A DNA stretch of 64,000 bases from Hofstenia miamia (lineage: Eukaryota; Xenacoelomorpha; Acoela). This document shows positions 1 to 11,254 of the stretch, one piece after another. The stretch spans positions 825,628 through 889,627 of the forward strand of contig SCFE01000009.1 of NCBI GenBank assembly GCA_004352715.1. Direction: 5' to 3'. The translations under genes and the position numbers were made by a program. The stretch's first letter is position 1, and every line of letters begins with the position of its first letter. The notes below the pieces were generated by a model, which had not been told where the DNA came from, searched no databases, and saw nothing but the letters and a program-made list of their open reading frames with translations.

Positions 1-30
1 CAGTAATAATGCCTGGTAGAGGATGTTACA
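1..30 (+). mobile_element. 3' end of a family B LTR
   Basis: The window opens with the last bases of an LTR ending GGTAGAGGATGTTACA, the same terminus seen at 19707 and, on the other strand, at 21158. The rest of this LTR lies outside the window. Confidence 0.7.
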
Positions 31-374
31 GTTGCCTATGTGATTGTAGTAGTAGCAATTCTTCTTTTTTAAACATTTTAGTGAGGCACCATTTCATCAT
101 GCCTACAATGTCTTTTTCTTTGGATTCCACTAGAACTCTGTCTTGAATTGTGAGCTCCTTCATAAATTCTTCAGGGCAATGTTCTATCATTAAGATAATT
201 TCATCTTCTGTAATCAACCACTGTGGGGTAGGTAGTGGGGGGTGAAAGGGCATCTCCAAATTTCTCCAGATTGATCTTCTCTATTAAATCCTGTATGGAG
301 GGAGACAGCTGTACTAATGATGTACCCAACAGTTCTTCTTCCTTGTAGAATTGTTGAGGTGTCTGCATTACTTG
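31..374 (-). pseudogene. Third-ORF fragment of a Ty3/Gypsy element (antisense)
   Basis: Two overlapping minus-strand frames (about 374-201 and 259-26) resemble the protein fragment at 23125-22793. Both have an LSP...INxEK(F/W)G block, then a LVE block, then a run ending in KKEELLLL / KTELEELL. The function of this third ORF, which lies between integrase and the 3' LTR in the related copies, is unknown to me. It is shifted between frames and flanked by plus-strand LTR ends on both sides, so it is a dead, rearranged fragment. Confidence 0.5.
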
Positions 375-515
375 TGTAGCATCATCCAAATAAACCTAAG
401 CTGCTAAAGTTGATTAGAAGAAATTAGAAGAAATATGATCAAATATGAACATGATTAAAAATATATTGTAAAAAGTTATAATCAGCTTACATTAATTGTA
501 CAATGCAACCAAGTG
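375..515 (+). mobile_element. 5' part of a family B LTR
   Basis: Starts TGTAGCATCATCCAAATAAA, the start of the LTR at 14008, and can be followed by eye to the shared TGCAACCAAG at about 515, where similarity stops. Confidence 0.6.
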
Positions 516-1753
516 TAGAATCTTGACAACCTTCCAACTAATAAAGCTTAACTTAATTTAGGAGCTGCTGTAACATTTTTCCCTCCTTAACCAGTACAGT
601 AGGTGACAGATTCCAAGTTTCCATCTCTCTTCCTTTACTCTAACATTGTGTTACTTATTAAGTTAAATAATATCTTATCAACTAATCTTGAAGCTTGGAT
701 TAACAACAATAATTTAGGTGCAAGACAAGAGACAGATGGTACAATTCCAGCTGTTACTTGAACATCAAGAAAAACACCAACTGCAATGCCAGTGACTCAG
801 TGCATGAAACAATGTGTGAGAATACAATAGTGACAGTGTGTGATAGCTTATTAATTTGTTGCATTGATTGTTCTTGTTATTAATGAGTTTGTAATATAAT
901 GGGAATTCACAACTGGGATGCATTAGCTTATTATAATTCCTTACATGTAATATCCCTACAGATAAATATGTACATGCTAACCTAATATACATGTGAACAA
1001 CCAATGCTGCCAAAAAAAGGGATAGTCAGTAGTTCAGTTTACAGGTAATTACACATAATGACATTACTGAAATCCAATACAAACAAGTCTTGAAGTTTCC
1101 TACAAGGGCTATCCTAAATATCATAATATAGTAATATGAACAACAAGCAATAGGAAAGCTATAACAAAGAAAAACCCTATCCTTAAACCTAAGCTAAGAG
1201 CACATCAGGTAAGGACCAGCTACCAGCCACACAGCCATTTGAATGGTGAACAAGTGAATGTTAGGTTCAAAGCTGTTACAAACTCCCATTAAATGAAGTT
1301 GTGGACCACTGTCTTGAATACCCTAGTGCTCAACTGTTGATAATTAATAAATAAACCTGACAAAGCAAAATGAAGTAAATCCAATGAATTTTAGTCATCA
1401 TCAAAATAATAAATTGCACCACTTTTATATGTGAAACTATTAAACAATCAAACACTCAGCTAGTACCTGTTAAATCTAAGTTGTTGGCAATTTTCTGAAT
1501 TCTGGTTTTCTTTGTCTGCTGATTTACACATGTCAGCATTAATTAGCATTTGTGACTTTGGTCTTTTACCATTTGCAAAATGTACTGCCAAATTAAATAA
1601 TATCAAAATACTGCTTTATAATTTTACAAATGATTTAACTAATAACAATCATTTGTGTACAATAAATAATCATTTCTAAAGTTAGTCTTAGTTCTTTCTT
1701 TTCTTTCTCTCAACTTTACCACATGATGGATTATGTTACACAAGTAATATAAG
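516..1753. other. No gene seen
   Basis: AT-rich, CpG-poor DNA with no long open frame, no recognisable protein and no clear repeat boundary. Confidence 0.5.
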
Positions 1754-2247
1754 GGATGTGTCTCACTTCCCCCAAACTCACTTCCCCCAAGTCTGACGTC
1801 ACAAAATATTAAATACCGTTAGAGACAACATTTCACTGAAATTGTAATTATATATTTAAATAAATATCTATATTTCTTTACACTCTATTTTGATTAGTTT
1901 TATATGCAGTTAAGATTGCTGAAATACGGAATTGCAATTAAATAAATGTAAATATGTACAATAATTATTTGCATTTAGTAAATATTTAGTCTATATGTAT
2001 ATTTTACCACAGACACTTTTTAGATCTAACCTGATGATTAGAGAATTGCGTTAGCATGCCTTGTGCTGTGTAATTTCAAAATTCATAGCTAATATATAAA
2101 CGCTAGTTTGTTTTGTGTCATATTTACTTTGGACTAATTTCGGGTAGCTTATCTATTTCTAAAAAGTATTTTACAGATTCGTAGTGTAAGACAACACAGC
2201 CGTTTCTAATATGGAAATTACAGGTTTAAATCCTGTCGGATCTGCTT
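1754..2247 (+). mobile_element. Left part of TIR element, copy 1 (runs into gap)
   Basis: Begins GGATGTGTCTCACTTCCCCC and matches 7130-7625 almost base for base, including a CRE-like palindrome TGACGTCA in the terminal repeat and the tRNA-like segment. The right half is lost in the 1000-N gap. It looks like a non-autonomous DNA transposon: no protein is encoded in the visible part. Confidence 0.65.
2175..2244 (+). tRNA. tRNA-like sequence with CUA anticodon (copy 1)
   Basis: The 70 nt fold by eye as a cloverleaf. The acceptor stem is AGATTCG/CGGATCT (7 pairs, one G-T), followed by T8 A9. The D arm is GTGT/ACAC with a 6-nt loop lacking GG. The anticodon arm has loop TTCTAAT, giving anticodon CTA. 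The variable loop is short, and the T arm is ACAGG/CCTGT with loop TTTAAAT. It is box B-like (GGTTTAAATCC) but lacks C56, so it may be a tRNA-derived relic rather than a working tRNA. Confidence 0.4.
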
Positions 2248-3247
2248 NNNNNNNNNNNNNNNNNNNNNNNNNNNNNNNNNNNNNNNNNNNNNNNNNNNNN
2301 NNNNNNNNNNNNNNNNNNNNNNNNNNNNNNNNNNNNNNNNNNNNNNNNNNNNNNNNNNNNNNNNNNNNNNNNNNNNNNNNNNNNNNNNNNNNNNNNNNNN
2401 NNNNNNNNNNNNNNNNNNNNNNNNNNNNNNNNNNNNNNNNNNNNNNNNNNNNNNNNNNNNNNNNNNNNNNNNNNNNNNNNNNNNNNNNNNNNNNNNNNNN
2501 NNNNNNNNNNNNNNNNNNNNNNNNNNNNNNNNNNNNNNNNNNNNNNNNNNNNNNNNNNNNNNNNNNNNNNNNNNNNNNNNNNNNNNNNNNNNNNNNNNNN
2601 NNNNNNNNNNNNNNNNNNNNNNNNNNNNNNNNNNNNNNNNNNNNNNNNNNNNNNNNNNNNNNNNNNNNNNNNNNNNNNNNNNNNNNNNNNNNNNNNNNNN
2701 NNNNNNNNNNNNNNNNNNNNNNNNNNNNNNNNNNNNNNNNNNNNNNNNNNNNNNNNNNNNNNNNNNNNNNNNNNNNNNNNNNNNNNNNNNNNNNNNNNNN
2801 NNNNNNNNNNNNNNNNNNNNNNNNNNNNNNNNNNNNNNNNNNNNNNNNNNNNNNNNNNNNNNNNNNNNNNNNNNNNNNNNNNNNNNNNNNNNNNNNNNNN
2901 NNNNNNNNNNNNNNNNNNNNNNNNNNNNNNNNNNNNNNNNNNNNNNNNNNNNNNNNNNNNNNNNNNNNNNNNNNNNNNNNNNNNNNNNNNNNNNNNNNNN
3001 NNNNNNNNNNNNNNNNNNNNNNNNNNNNNNNNNNNNNNNNNNNNNNNNNNNNNNNNNNNNNNNNNNNNNNNNNNNNNNNNNNNNNNNNNNNNNNNNNNNN
3101 NNNNNNNNNNNNNNNNNNNNNNNNNNNNNNNNNNNNNNNNNNNNNNNNNNNNNNNNNNNNNNNNNNNNNNNNNNNNNNNNNNNNNNNNNNNNNNNNNNNN
3201 NNNNNNNNNNNNNNNNNNNNNNNNNNNNNNNNNNNNNNNNNNNNNNN
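2248..3247. other. Assembly gap, 1000 N
   Basis: Exactly 1000 N, a default gap size, so the true length is unknown. Open frames running through it are artefacts. Confidence 0.99.
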
Positions 3248-3626
3248 CTTTACAACTCTGAGTTTAAGTCAGTTACAACTTTACTTGAGTGCACACACCG
3301 AGCTAACGTAGGGCATACATAATTAATCCCAGTTGAGCTGAGATGGTGATGTGGACCCAACCATCATTCCAGAAGAGGAGGAGCTGTGTTGTGGTGATCG
3401 GCTTCGGGCAGGAGCCCATGGAACAACCGAAGAGGAAACATCATACTGCCCAGTCACCTAAACAGTGATGGTTATTACCTGAGTACTTAATTAACGTAAC
3501 TAGTTAATAAGAAAGAGAAATTTGATGGATCAATGGGTAACACCTCACCCGCAGTTTACTAAGCATCCCTTAGCAGTGATTAAACACGGCGTAACAAGCT
3601 AGGTGGAGGATGTTACATTAGATTGA
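3248..3626 (+). mobile_element. 3' part of a family A LTR
   Basis: Nearly identical to 15226-15600, ending in CTAGGTGGAGGATGTTACA. The 5' part is hidden in the gap. Confidence 0.85.
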
Positions 3627-3820
3627 GGGGATAAATAATAAATTGATTGAAATAACTACACTTGAAAATATACAAATTGATTTAAATGAAATTGATATAA
3701 ATTGATAGCAGCAAATCACAAATCATGATGTTACTGTGACGTAACACTACTTTTCTGAGTGCTGAAATAATCAAAAGAATAAAATCAAAAACAGAGGCCC
3801 TGAGTGACTCTACAATATAA
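3627..3820. other. Unassigned short stretch
   Basis: AT-rich DNA between an LTR end and an antisense protease fragment. I see no gene or repeat that I can name. Confidence 0.4.
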
Positions 3821-4080
3821 CCTCATAGGGTAGCAGATTGTTGTGAGTATCCATCATTACCTGTGATTGCTCAAATGTCATGGTTGCTATTCTCATCTGC
3901 AGTGCATTTATTATTCCTTTGTGTCAATATATTCTCCTGATGCATTAATCAATGATTTATTGCAACTATTAATATCTTTGCATTTGAAACCCAACTTTGT
4001 TGTGCAATTGTCTGTAATTATCAAAGTTGCTGCTCCAGTGTCAATTGTTGCTTTCATCATTTCATATTTATAGTATCAAG
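3821..4080 (-). pseudogene. Ty3/Gypsy protease fragment (antisense)
   Basis: On the minus strand the sequence encodes an aspartic protease start with the catalytic motif IDTGAAT, then NASGEYIDTK, closely matching the family A protease (DTGAATSI, NASGEYIDTK). A frame change occurs after the second block and the ORF is cut near 3821, before the flap region and RT. It follows the antisense gag at 4140-6919 in the same reading direction, as expected for a gag-pol order. Not functional. Confidence 0.7.
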
Positions 4081-4139
4081 ATTTGCCAGGATCATTATTG
4101 ATGCATGGTTTTTATGAGTCAGCACTCTAGCTAGTTTTC

Positions 4140-4821
4140 TGACTCATCATCAGTCTGTCATACTTCATTCATTTCATTTTCCAATTCTATCAAATCTTCA
4201 TCATAATAAGCCTCTTCATCTCCAATTACATTTATTTGTTTAGTGCAATCAGTTTTTTGTGACCCTTCTGTCCACAACTGTAGCACTTGACGTCCTTTTC
4301 TCTCACTTTTCTAGTCTTCCCATCCTTTCCTTTAATTTTTATGAGTTTTTCCAGTTTGCTTTCAGTGTATGGCTTACTTTGGGGTCGTGTTTTTAAATTA
4401 TTTCTCCATGTTGGTGTCTCTGTATGCTAGGCAGCTTTTTCATAAATTCATGCATTATTTTTTATTGTTGCTTGGATGTTGACTGCTTTTTGAATCATCT
4501 TCTCTAATTTATTGTCTGTGTCACATTTAATTTTAAATTGTGTCCTGATGCTCTCTGGAATTCCTTTACATATATGTGAAAACAGATTGTATTTTGAGTA
4601 TCTGTTTTCTCTTGAGCTTAGCATTACTAATCACTCAACTTGTTGAATGTAGTTCCATATGTCATCACTCTTCTTCATTTTGGTAGCATTTAGAATAATT
4701 TGATACTGATTCTTAAAGCTTTTGTTTTCATAACAGTCTAAGAAATCACCAATCAATAGTTCATAATTTCTTTTTGTGTTGATATCCAATAGCAAATAAT
4801 GCAGGTAATCTTTTCCCATAA
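4140..4821 (-). pseudogene. Ty3/Gypsy gag, C-terminal part (antisense)
   Basis: The minus strand encodes a capsid C-terminal region (LLIGDFLDCYENKSFKNQY, then MKKSDDIWNYIQQVE near 4631-4740) matching the family A Gag. Near 4250-4310 lies a degraded CCHC zinc knuckle region. Stops and frame shifts break the frame. The N-terminal half continues at 5998 beyond a solo LTR inserted with a 4-bp duplication, so this was one gag before that insertion. Confidence 0.7.
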
Positions 4822-5997
4822 TGTAGCATCTGATACCAAGCTCTAACTCACTTTGACTAATTCCTTTTGAATGTAATTCTGTGTTAAGTGCAGGTAGGGA
4901 TGTACTGTTACTAATTGCTTTATTCTATTAATACTTGTAGATGACTTTATCCTAACTATATCATAATCAAACACTGCTTAGGTGGACAGAATGTAGCAGC
5001 TCTCCTGGTAGATGATCTTTCATAAGGCCTCTGGCCAATTCTGATCTCTGAACCTTCCAACAAGAAGTTATCTCTGTCATTGATGGATTTCTCTCATAAC
5101 CTCAGCTAAATGAAGTAACTTATGGGTTCCCTATCCTAACTCAGTGCAACCCTCAAGGCTGGATGTAACTGACATAAACTTGATTTGTATTGTGTAATTT
5201 GTTTTTGCAACTGGGCAGTATAACTAGATGGTTAATAAATATTCATTTACCCATTACCAAAAAATATTGGCGTTAGTTAATTTAACTTAAATAATTAAAT
5301 AGATAATTACTTGCAGCTTTTTAACCTAAATTTGATTAGTAATACATACTCAGTCTCATTATCAGTCTATTTATAGGTCACCTACATAGTCTAGTTAATA
5401 TAAAATATAATAACCTATGATCAGTTATCCAACCACTTTCTCTGAGGTTCTTATTATTGCATACATGTCAATGAAAGAATTGATAGTCAGCTAAACAGAA
5501 AAAAACTCTTAATCATACCCCTAACATAAATGCAGGTTTGTAGCTTGGATCAAGGACCCTTGAATCACTTCCAATGTGCGCCCTCACCACTACTAATGCA
5601 TTGACTATTTAGCTTGACATGACTTAATAATAAGCAAACCAAATTAAATCTAAAGATATGATTTTTGAAGAATTTACTTCGACAGTTCTCCAAATGATTT
5701 TATGCTATTTATAGTTCCAGATCCAAAAGTACCTGTTGAATTTGAATTTCAAATCTTCTTCCAAGATGGCTGTAAAATAATGGAAGTGCTATTGCCCCTT
5801 TATTTTGCCAAATTGTTTCAACAAGTACTATTTGGTAAATGTTGTTTCTTAGTTGCATTTTACAAAATTAATGATGCTAAACTTAAATTGATTTTAATTT
5901 ACAATTAATACTATTTTTAATCATAATTGAATTCAATGTTAATCTTCTCTGACTAATCTCTTTTGTTTTGCAGTGTTAATTGTTGGATTATGCTACA
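4822..5997 (-). mobile_element. Solo LTR, family A/B-related, with ATAA target duplication
   Basis: A 1176-bp block begins TGTAGCATCTGATACC and ends TTATGCTACA. It is flanked on both sides by ATAA (4818-4821 and 5998-6001), the 4-bp duplication expected of a Ty3 integrase. It interrupts an antisense gag that resumes on the far side. Internal landmarks, such as the segment around 5700-5830, match other minus-oriented LTRs in the window. No internal coding region is present, so it is a solo LTR formed by LTR-LTR recombination. Confidence 0.8.
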
Positions 5998-6919
5998 ATA
6001 AGGTATAGTGGGAGTCTTGCTGCTTGCTGGCTTACTTTTCTTTCTGCCATTGTGATCTTGAACATTTGCAACCATTCAACAAATGTTGGGATGTATCCAT
6101 CTACTCTTCCATTGAATTTTGGTAGCATTGCCTTACAAGGTATGCTGTCATTGGTTATATTTCATGGTAGTATTGAGCTTTTGTACCTTGGTTTCTTGTG
6201 ACTTTTCAATGTATCTTCTTAATGTAATTGGGTGGTCATTGCTCTCATGATTTCATTTATGAATTTCTGCTTATCTGCATCCGTTTCTTTGTCCAATTCC
6301 TCATATTTTGTTCTTCTGTCTGCTGTCATAGGTGGTGCTTGCAACTCACTCTCTTTCCTTGTTTGAAATTCTATTTCATGGGTCTGTATGTTCCCTTGAT
6401 TTTCCTCTTCATTCAATTGTATTAATCTCAATTTGTCTTTTAGTTGTGTGAGCTCTTCTGATTGTATATCATTATCTTCTATCAGCTTTCTGCTCTCTCT
6501 TTACAATCAATGATTTTTTCTTGACATAGTTAATTCTGTTCCATAGACCTCTTATTGGAATCTGCTAACTGTTGAGGGAGTGTTTTAATTTCATTCTGGA
6601 ATAGTTTGCTTTGTCTTTCTAGTTTCATTTTCATGTCTACCTTGATTTAATTTAGAATGATCTCACTCTGCTGCTCAATTTGTTTAAATTTATCAGTCAA
6701 TTGCTCTATTTCACTCCTTAAGATTGTTTCCATTTCCTGGCTTCTTTTCAACATTTCAACCATTTCTTTTGGGCTTGTCACAGGGGGTGAGTGTAGTGAC
6801 TGTAATTCCATAGCAGGAGATGAATCTGTGTCTCCAGAATATGATGATGAGCATGTTGCTCTGGGGGTTACTGTCCTGGGTGCTGTTTTCTTTGCACTAC
6901 ATTTCTTTCCTTTTGTCAT
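5998..6919 (-). pseudogene. Ty3/Gypsy gag, N-terminal part (antisense)
   Basis: The minus strand from 6919 encodes a Gag start MTKGKKCSAKKTAPRTVTP that matches the family A Gag start (MTNNKSKKGSAKK). A long Glu/Lys/Gln-rich coiled-coil region follows, then the start of capsid near 6050. Frame shifts and stops separate the pieces at 6647, 6431 and 6219. Together with 4140-4821 and the protease at 3821-4080 it is the 5' half of one antisense element. Confidence 0.75.
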
Positions 6920-6964
6920 TTTATCATCTGGTTTGTAGTGTTTGTAGTTTGTTTTACATGAATC

Positions 6965-7129
6965 TGAATCTATTTATAGTAGCTCAGAAAAGTACCTGTT
7001 GATTTCAAATTTTGAATCTCTCATCTGCCAAGATGGCAGCTAAAAATAATGGAAGCAATTTTGCCCCTTCATTTAGTCAAAATTATTAATATCAGCAAAT
7101 ATTATTCCATAATCAATTACACTTATATT
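6965..7129 (-). mobile_element. Family B LTR fragment
   Basis: Matches 22013-22140, including the TATTTATAG promoter-like run, the AAAGTACCTG block and the TCTGCCAAGATGG block. It is cut at 7130 by the TIR element. The leader between it and the gag start is mostly deleted. Confidence 0.65.
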
Positions 7130-7550
7130 GGATGTGTCTCTCTTCCCCCAAACTCACTTCCCCCAAGTCTGACGTCACAAAATATTAAATACCGTTAGAG
7201 ACAACATTTCAGTGAAATTGTAATTATATATTTAAATAAATATCTATATTTCTTGACACTCTATTTTGATTAGTTTTATATGCAGTTAAGATTGCTGAAA
7301 TACGGAATTGCAATTAAATAAATGTAAATATGTACAATAATTATAAGCATTGACTATTTACATATTATATATGTATATTTTACCACAGACACTTTTTAGA
7401 TCTAACCTGATGATTAGAGAATTGCGTTAGCATGCCTTGTGCTGTGTAATTTCAAAATTCATAGCTAATATATAAACACTAGTTTGTTTTGTGTCATATT
7501 TACTTTGGACTAATTTCAGGTAGCTTATCTATTTCTAAAAAGTATTTTAC

Positions 7551-7620
7551 AGATTCGTAGTGTAAGACAACACAGCCATTTCTAATATGGAAATTACAGG
7601 TTTAAATCCTGTTGGATCTG
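7551..7620 (+). tRNA. tRNA-like sequence with CUA anticodon (copy 2)
   Basis: Differs from 2175-2244 at two positions, both CpG-type transitions. One turns an anticodon-stem G-T into A-T and the other an acceptor C-G into T-G, so the cloverleaf is kept. It is followed at 7622 by TTTTT, a possible RNA polymerase III terminator. The D loop lacks GG and the T loop is TTTAAAT, so activity is doubtful. Confidence 0.4.
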
Positions 7621-7758
7621 CTTTTTGAAATGCTCCTTTATGTTTGCAAACAACAATTTGAAATAATATACCTGCAGGAGTACCAGTATAAAATAAAAAT
7701 CAGAAACATTAGCGATTTTTGTTTAACACCTGGATGATATAAATTTCTGTATTGTATT

Positions 7759-8167
7759 TGTAAATAGCAAACCAGTGTGATGCACTATTACGATTTTTCC
7801 AGATTCCTGGTCCCCCTCGAGTAATATACTCAAGTATTAACTGCTTTTAATGCAGGGGTATCATGAGAGAGCTGACTCCCACTCATTGTTGCCAGGCTAA
7901 TTCTAAATTCTAGTAAAATACATGTAAAAAATTACATTCAAAATTTTCAAAGTTATAAACAACTCTCCATTACTGCTAAAAGGAATAGAATAGTCTGCCA
8001 GGACAAGCAACGCATATTATCTGATTGGGAAATTTATCAGATATATAATAAACAATTAGCAAACAAACAAATTACGAATGAACGCGAAAAAATTAATTAC
8101 TCATTACAACAAAGTACAAAAATAATGAACATAATTAAATTTCTATTTTAAATCTAAACAGATTTTC
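7759..8167 (+). repeat. Direct duplicate, first copy (probable contig overlap)
   Basis: This 409-bp block recurs at 8169-8577 with only a few substitutions. A single N at 8168 separates them exactly. This is the pattern of two contigs whose overlapping ends were joined without merging. Confidence 0.85.
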
Positions 8168-8168
8168 N

Positions 8169-8577
8169 TTGTAAATAGCAAACCAATGTGATGCATTATT
8201 ACGATTTTTCCAGATTCCTGGTCCCCCTCGAGTAATATACTCAAGTATTAACTGCTTTTAATGCAGGGGTATCATGAGAGAGCTGACTCCCACTCATTGT
8301 TGCCAGGCTAATTCTAAATTCTAGTAAAATACATGTAAAAAATTACATTCAAAATTTTCAAAGTTATAAACAACTCTCCATTACTGCTAAAAGGAATAGA
8401 ATAGTCTGCCAGGACAAACAACGCATATTATCTGATCGGGAAATTTATCAGATATATAATAAACAATTAGCAAACAAACAAATTACGAATGAACGCGAAA
8501 AAATTAATTACTCATTACAACAAAGTACAAAAATAATGAACATAATTAAATTTCTATTTTAAATCTAAACAGATTTT
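8169..8577 (+). repeat. Direct duplicate, second copy
   Basis: Second copy of 7759-8167. After 8577 it continues into the right terminal inverted repeat, whereas the first copy stops at the N. Confidence 0.85.
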
Positions 8578-8805
8578 CGAAGGACTAAATATTTACTAAA
8601 TGCAAATGGCGAACCTCAACATTTACATTTATTTAATTGCAATTCCGTATTTCAGCAATCTTAACTGCATATAAAACTAATCAAAATAGAGTGTAAAGAA
8701 ATATAGATATTTATTTAAATATATAATTAGAATTTCATTGAAATGTTGTCTCTAACGGTATTTAATATTTTTTGACGTCAGACTTGGGGGAAGTGAGACT
8801 CATCC

Positions 8806-11254
8806 AAGATTTCGTTATGAAAGATTATTCAACACCGTAAATACGCCATTTAACATTTTGGCAAATCTCAAAAATACAAATTTTAAAATATGTATTAGAT
8901 TTGTAGGTTTCGGCAAGCAATCACGAAAATTAATAAAATAGACAAAAGCTGCATAATTTATAATTTAATATATGTTAATACACTAAGTAAATGAATTTAA
9001 CAATTATGGTATTAATAATACATTCGTCAATAGAATTTTAAGACAACTATAATAGAACACATTCAGTGCATATTAATTGCATTGCAACTAAAATTACTAC
9101 TGCTGAGTTATCCCAAAATATAAACTTAAAGTCTCAATTAAAAAATTTGCTTCCTTTGCATCAATGACAGCATTTAGTCAATCTAGCATGCTGCCAATAA
9201 CTTTCACACAAATTCTTCATAATTCTTCATCCTGAAAATATTTTGTCTTTGTTGTAAAATATAATATTTAATTGAACTGATATCTGGCGAATTTTCATGT
9301 AGTTCCAGGACACAGGGATTGCTTGAAGCACAGCATGATGCTCTTTCAGGTTAAAAGTCTGAGCATTGATATCAAACCATGAACTTCACTATACTAACAA
9401 GCTATGCATGTGTCAGGCTACTGTGCTCTGCTAGAGGAAATGCACTTCTTCACTTCTGAGGATTGATATCTGAAATGATATAAAAGCAAATGTGACAGAG
9501 TGATTTATACAATAAGTTACAGCAAAAGAATTTTGTTAATTACCACCAAATTAGTAAATTTAATCTAAAGAAACAATTTGACAGCTCATTATGACAATTG
9601 TAAATGATTATGAAATGTAAAAGAGGGCAAACTCAAAAGTTATCATTTTGTTTTGCAAATGCAATTGTTTTTCCATGTTTAAAATTTTAATAGTTATTAA
9701 TTTTAAATCACAGAATTAATTCTGTTTAAATGTACATTTTCTGTTATTGAACAATGTAAATATATTATTGTATTAATGAATAAGAATAGCAATTGCAATT
9801 TCTTTTTATCATTGAAATCATATATTCAATTAAATTGTACTGAGTTAATATTTTGCAATTTCATTAATTCAATAATTTATCTGAGGACCTTTCATTACCA
9901 TATATAAAAATTAGACATTTATAATTGGGGATTTTCACAAAATTTCAAAAAAGTTTAAAAATTATATATTTTTTTATTGATTAAGGAACTGCCAGTATTT
10001 TAAATTTTCTAAATCTTTATATTAGCATTTTTCCAAAATCATATTACCATTTTGAATACCATGACATCATTTTTACCATGAAATTTGAGTTGTTTGTGTG
10101 ACATTATATGCCTTAGTTGTTCACCACATATGTCAGCAGATATGAGGTCAATTACACCAGTGCACACAAAGAGGTTTTCCATCTCCTTTCAGTGTAGTCA
10201 AATTCCAATTGTATCTAACTGTTTTTGAATAGGGTTACAATCACAATCTATCTTCAATTGCATTATTTTGGCTCCCCATCTCTTTATTTTCATCTGATTG
10301 ATAATATATTGTGTCTTAGGGGATAAGCTTATCAACCCTACAAATGACAAAGATTGCTTTGGTAATTTTCAGAACCATTTCATCTGCCTTGTCACATCAA
10401 TTTGTAAAATGTGAATATTGGGTAAAAATTTGCATTATCACATATGAATAAATGTATCCATTTGGAAAAGGACAATGTTGATCATCTTGTTATGTATTGT
10501 GGCAAAACTACTGTCATTTACTCAAATTCAAAATTAGTTTTACAGATTTATTAATTCACAATGTTTTTTTTCTTTAATTAAATAAATTTGATTTTATACA
10601 AATTGTGCAATTTTAGTTTGAATATTTCTGCTATCATTACACAGTAATTTTTGTTAAACTTTTTCTGTTGCAGTTTTACTGTGCAGAAACTCTTTTTGTT
10701 TACTAATATTAGCAATAGTATGTTGTTGTTTTTTTTACCAGATTTGTTCCTATAAATATTAGTGTTTATATTCATTATGTTCTCAAAAATTTAACTTTGC
10801 TTACATTTTATTTTTGACTTAACTTTATTTAAATTAATACTTTTCTAAACTTTCTTGAATTTTTGAAGGGTACCTAGCATTGGTACAGCTTGACTAGCAT
10901 ATCTGTGAATGATAGAGCTAGGTTTTCAAATAGGGTTTTTGCTGTTACATGATTTATTCATTTATTAAAATTGTTATAATTGCTACCACCTAAATTGCAT
11001 GAAATTAGGAATGCTTAGGTTTTTACTTTGGATGTAGGTTTCACACATTGCACCCAAGAACCACTAGGGTTTCTCTTTCTCTTTCTATTAATTACAAGTC
11101 TAGTCTTATATGCCTCCTCCACTACTGAAACAACTGCAAATCCTACATCAAAAAAATTTGCTAACTACTAGTTAAACTGTAACATGTGAAGTTTCTTCAA
11201 ACATACAAAGAAAAATTAATTCCAGATGCACATCAACAGCATAAAGTCAGTACC
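8806..11254. other. AT-rich DNA, no gene seen
   Basis: Very AT-rich and CpG-poor, with only short open frames and no recognisable protein or transposon end. Confidence 0.5.

Larger units (their letters stand above)
7130..8805. mobile_element. Non-autonomous TIR element, copy 2
   Basis: The left end GGATGTGTCTCTCTTCCCCC and the right end (reverse complement GGATGAGTCTCACTTCCCCC) are inverted repeats that stay alignable for about 230 bp (7130 to about 7360; about 8575-8805). Both contain TGACGTCA. The left end has an extra copy of the ACTTCCCCCAA motif. No protein is encoded. A tRNA-like segment lies at 7551-7620. About 410 bp of the interior is present twice around a single N, so the real element is probably about 1.27 kb. 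I could not see a convincing target duplication. Confidence 0.75.

Noticed and set aside
2211-3311. Long open frame across the first gap
   Set aside because: It consists almost wholly of N and opens inside the tRNA-like segment.
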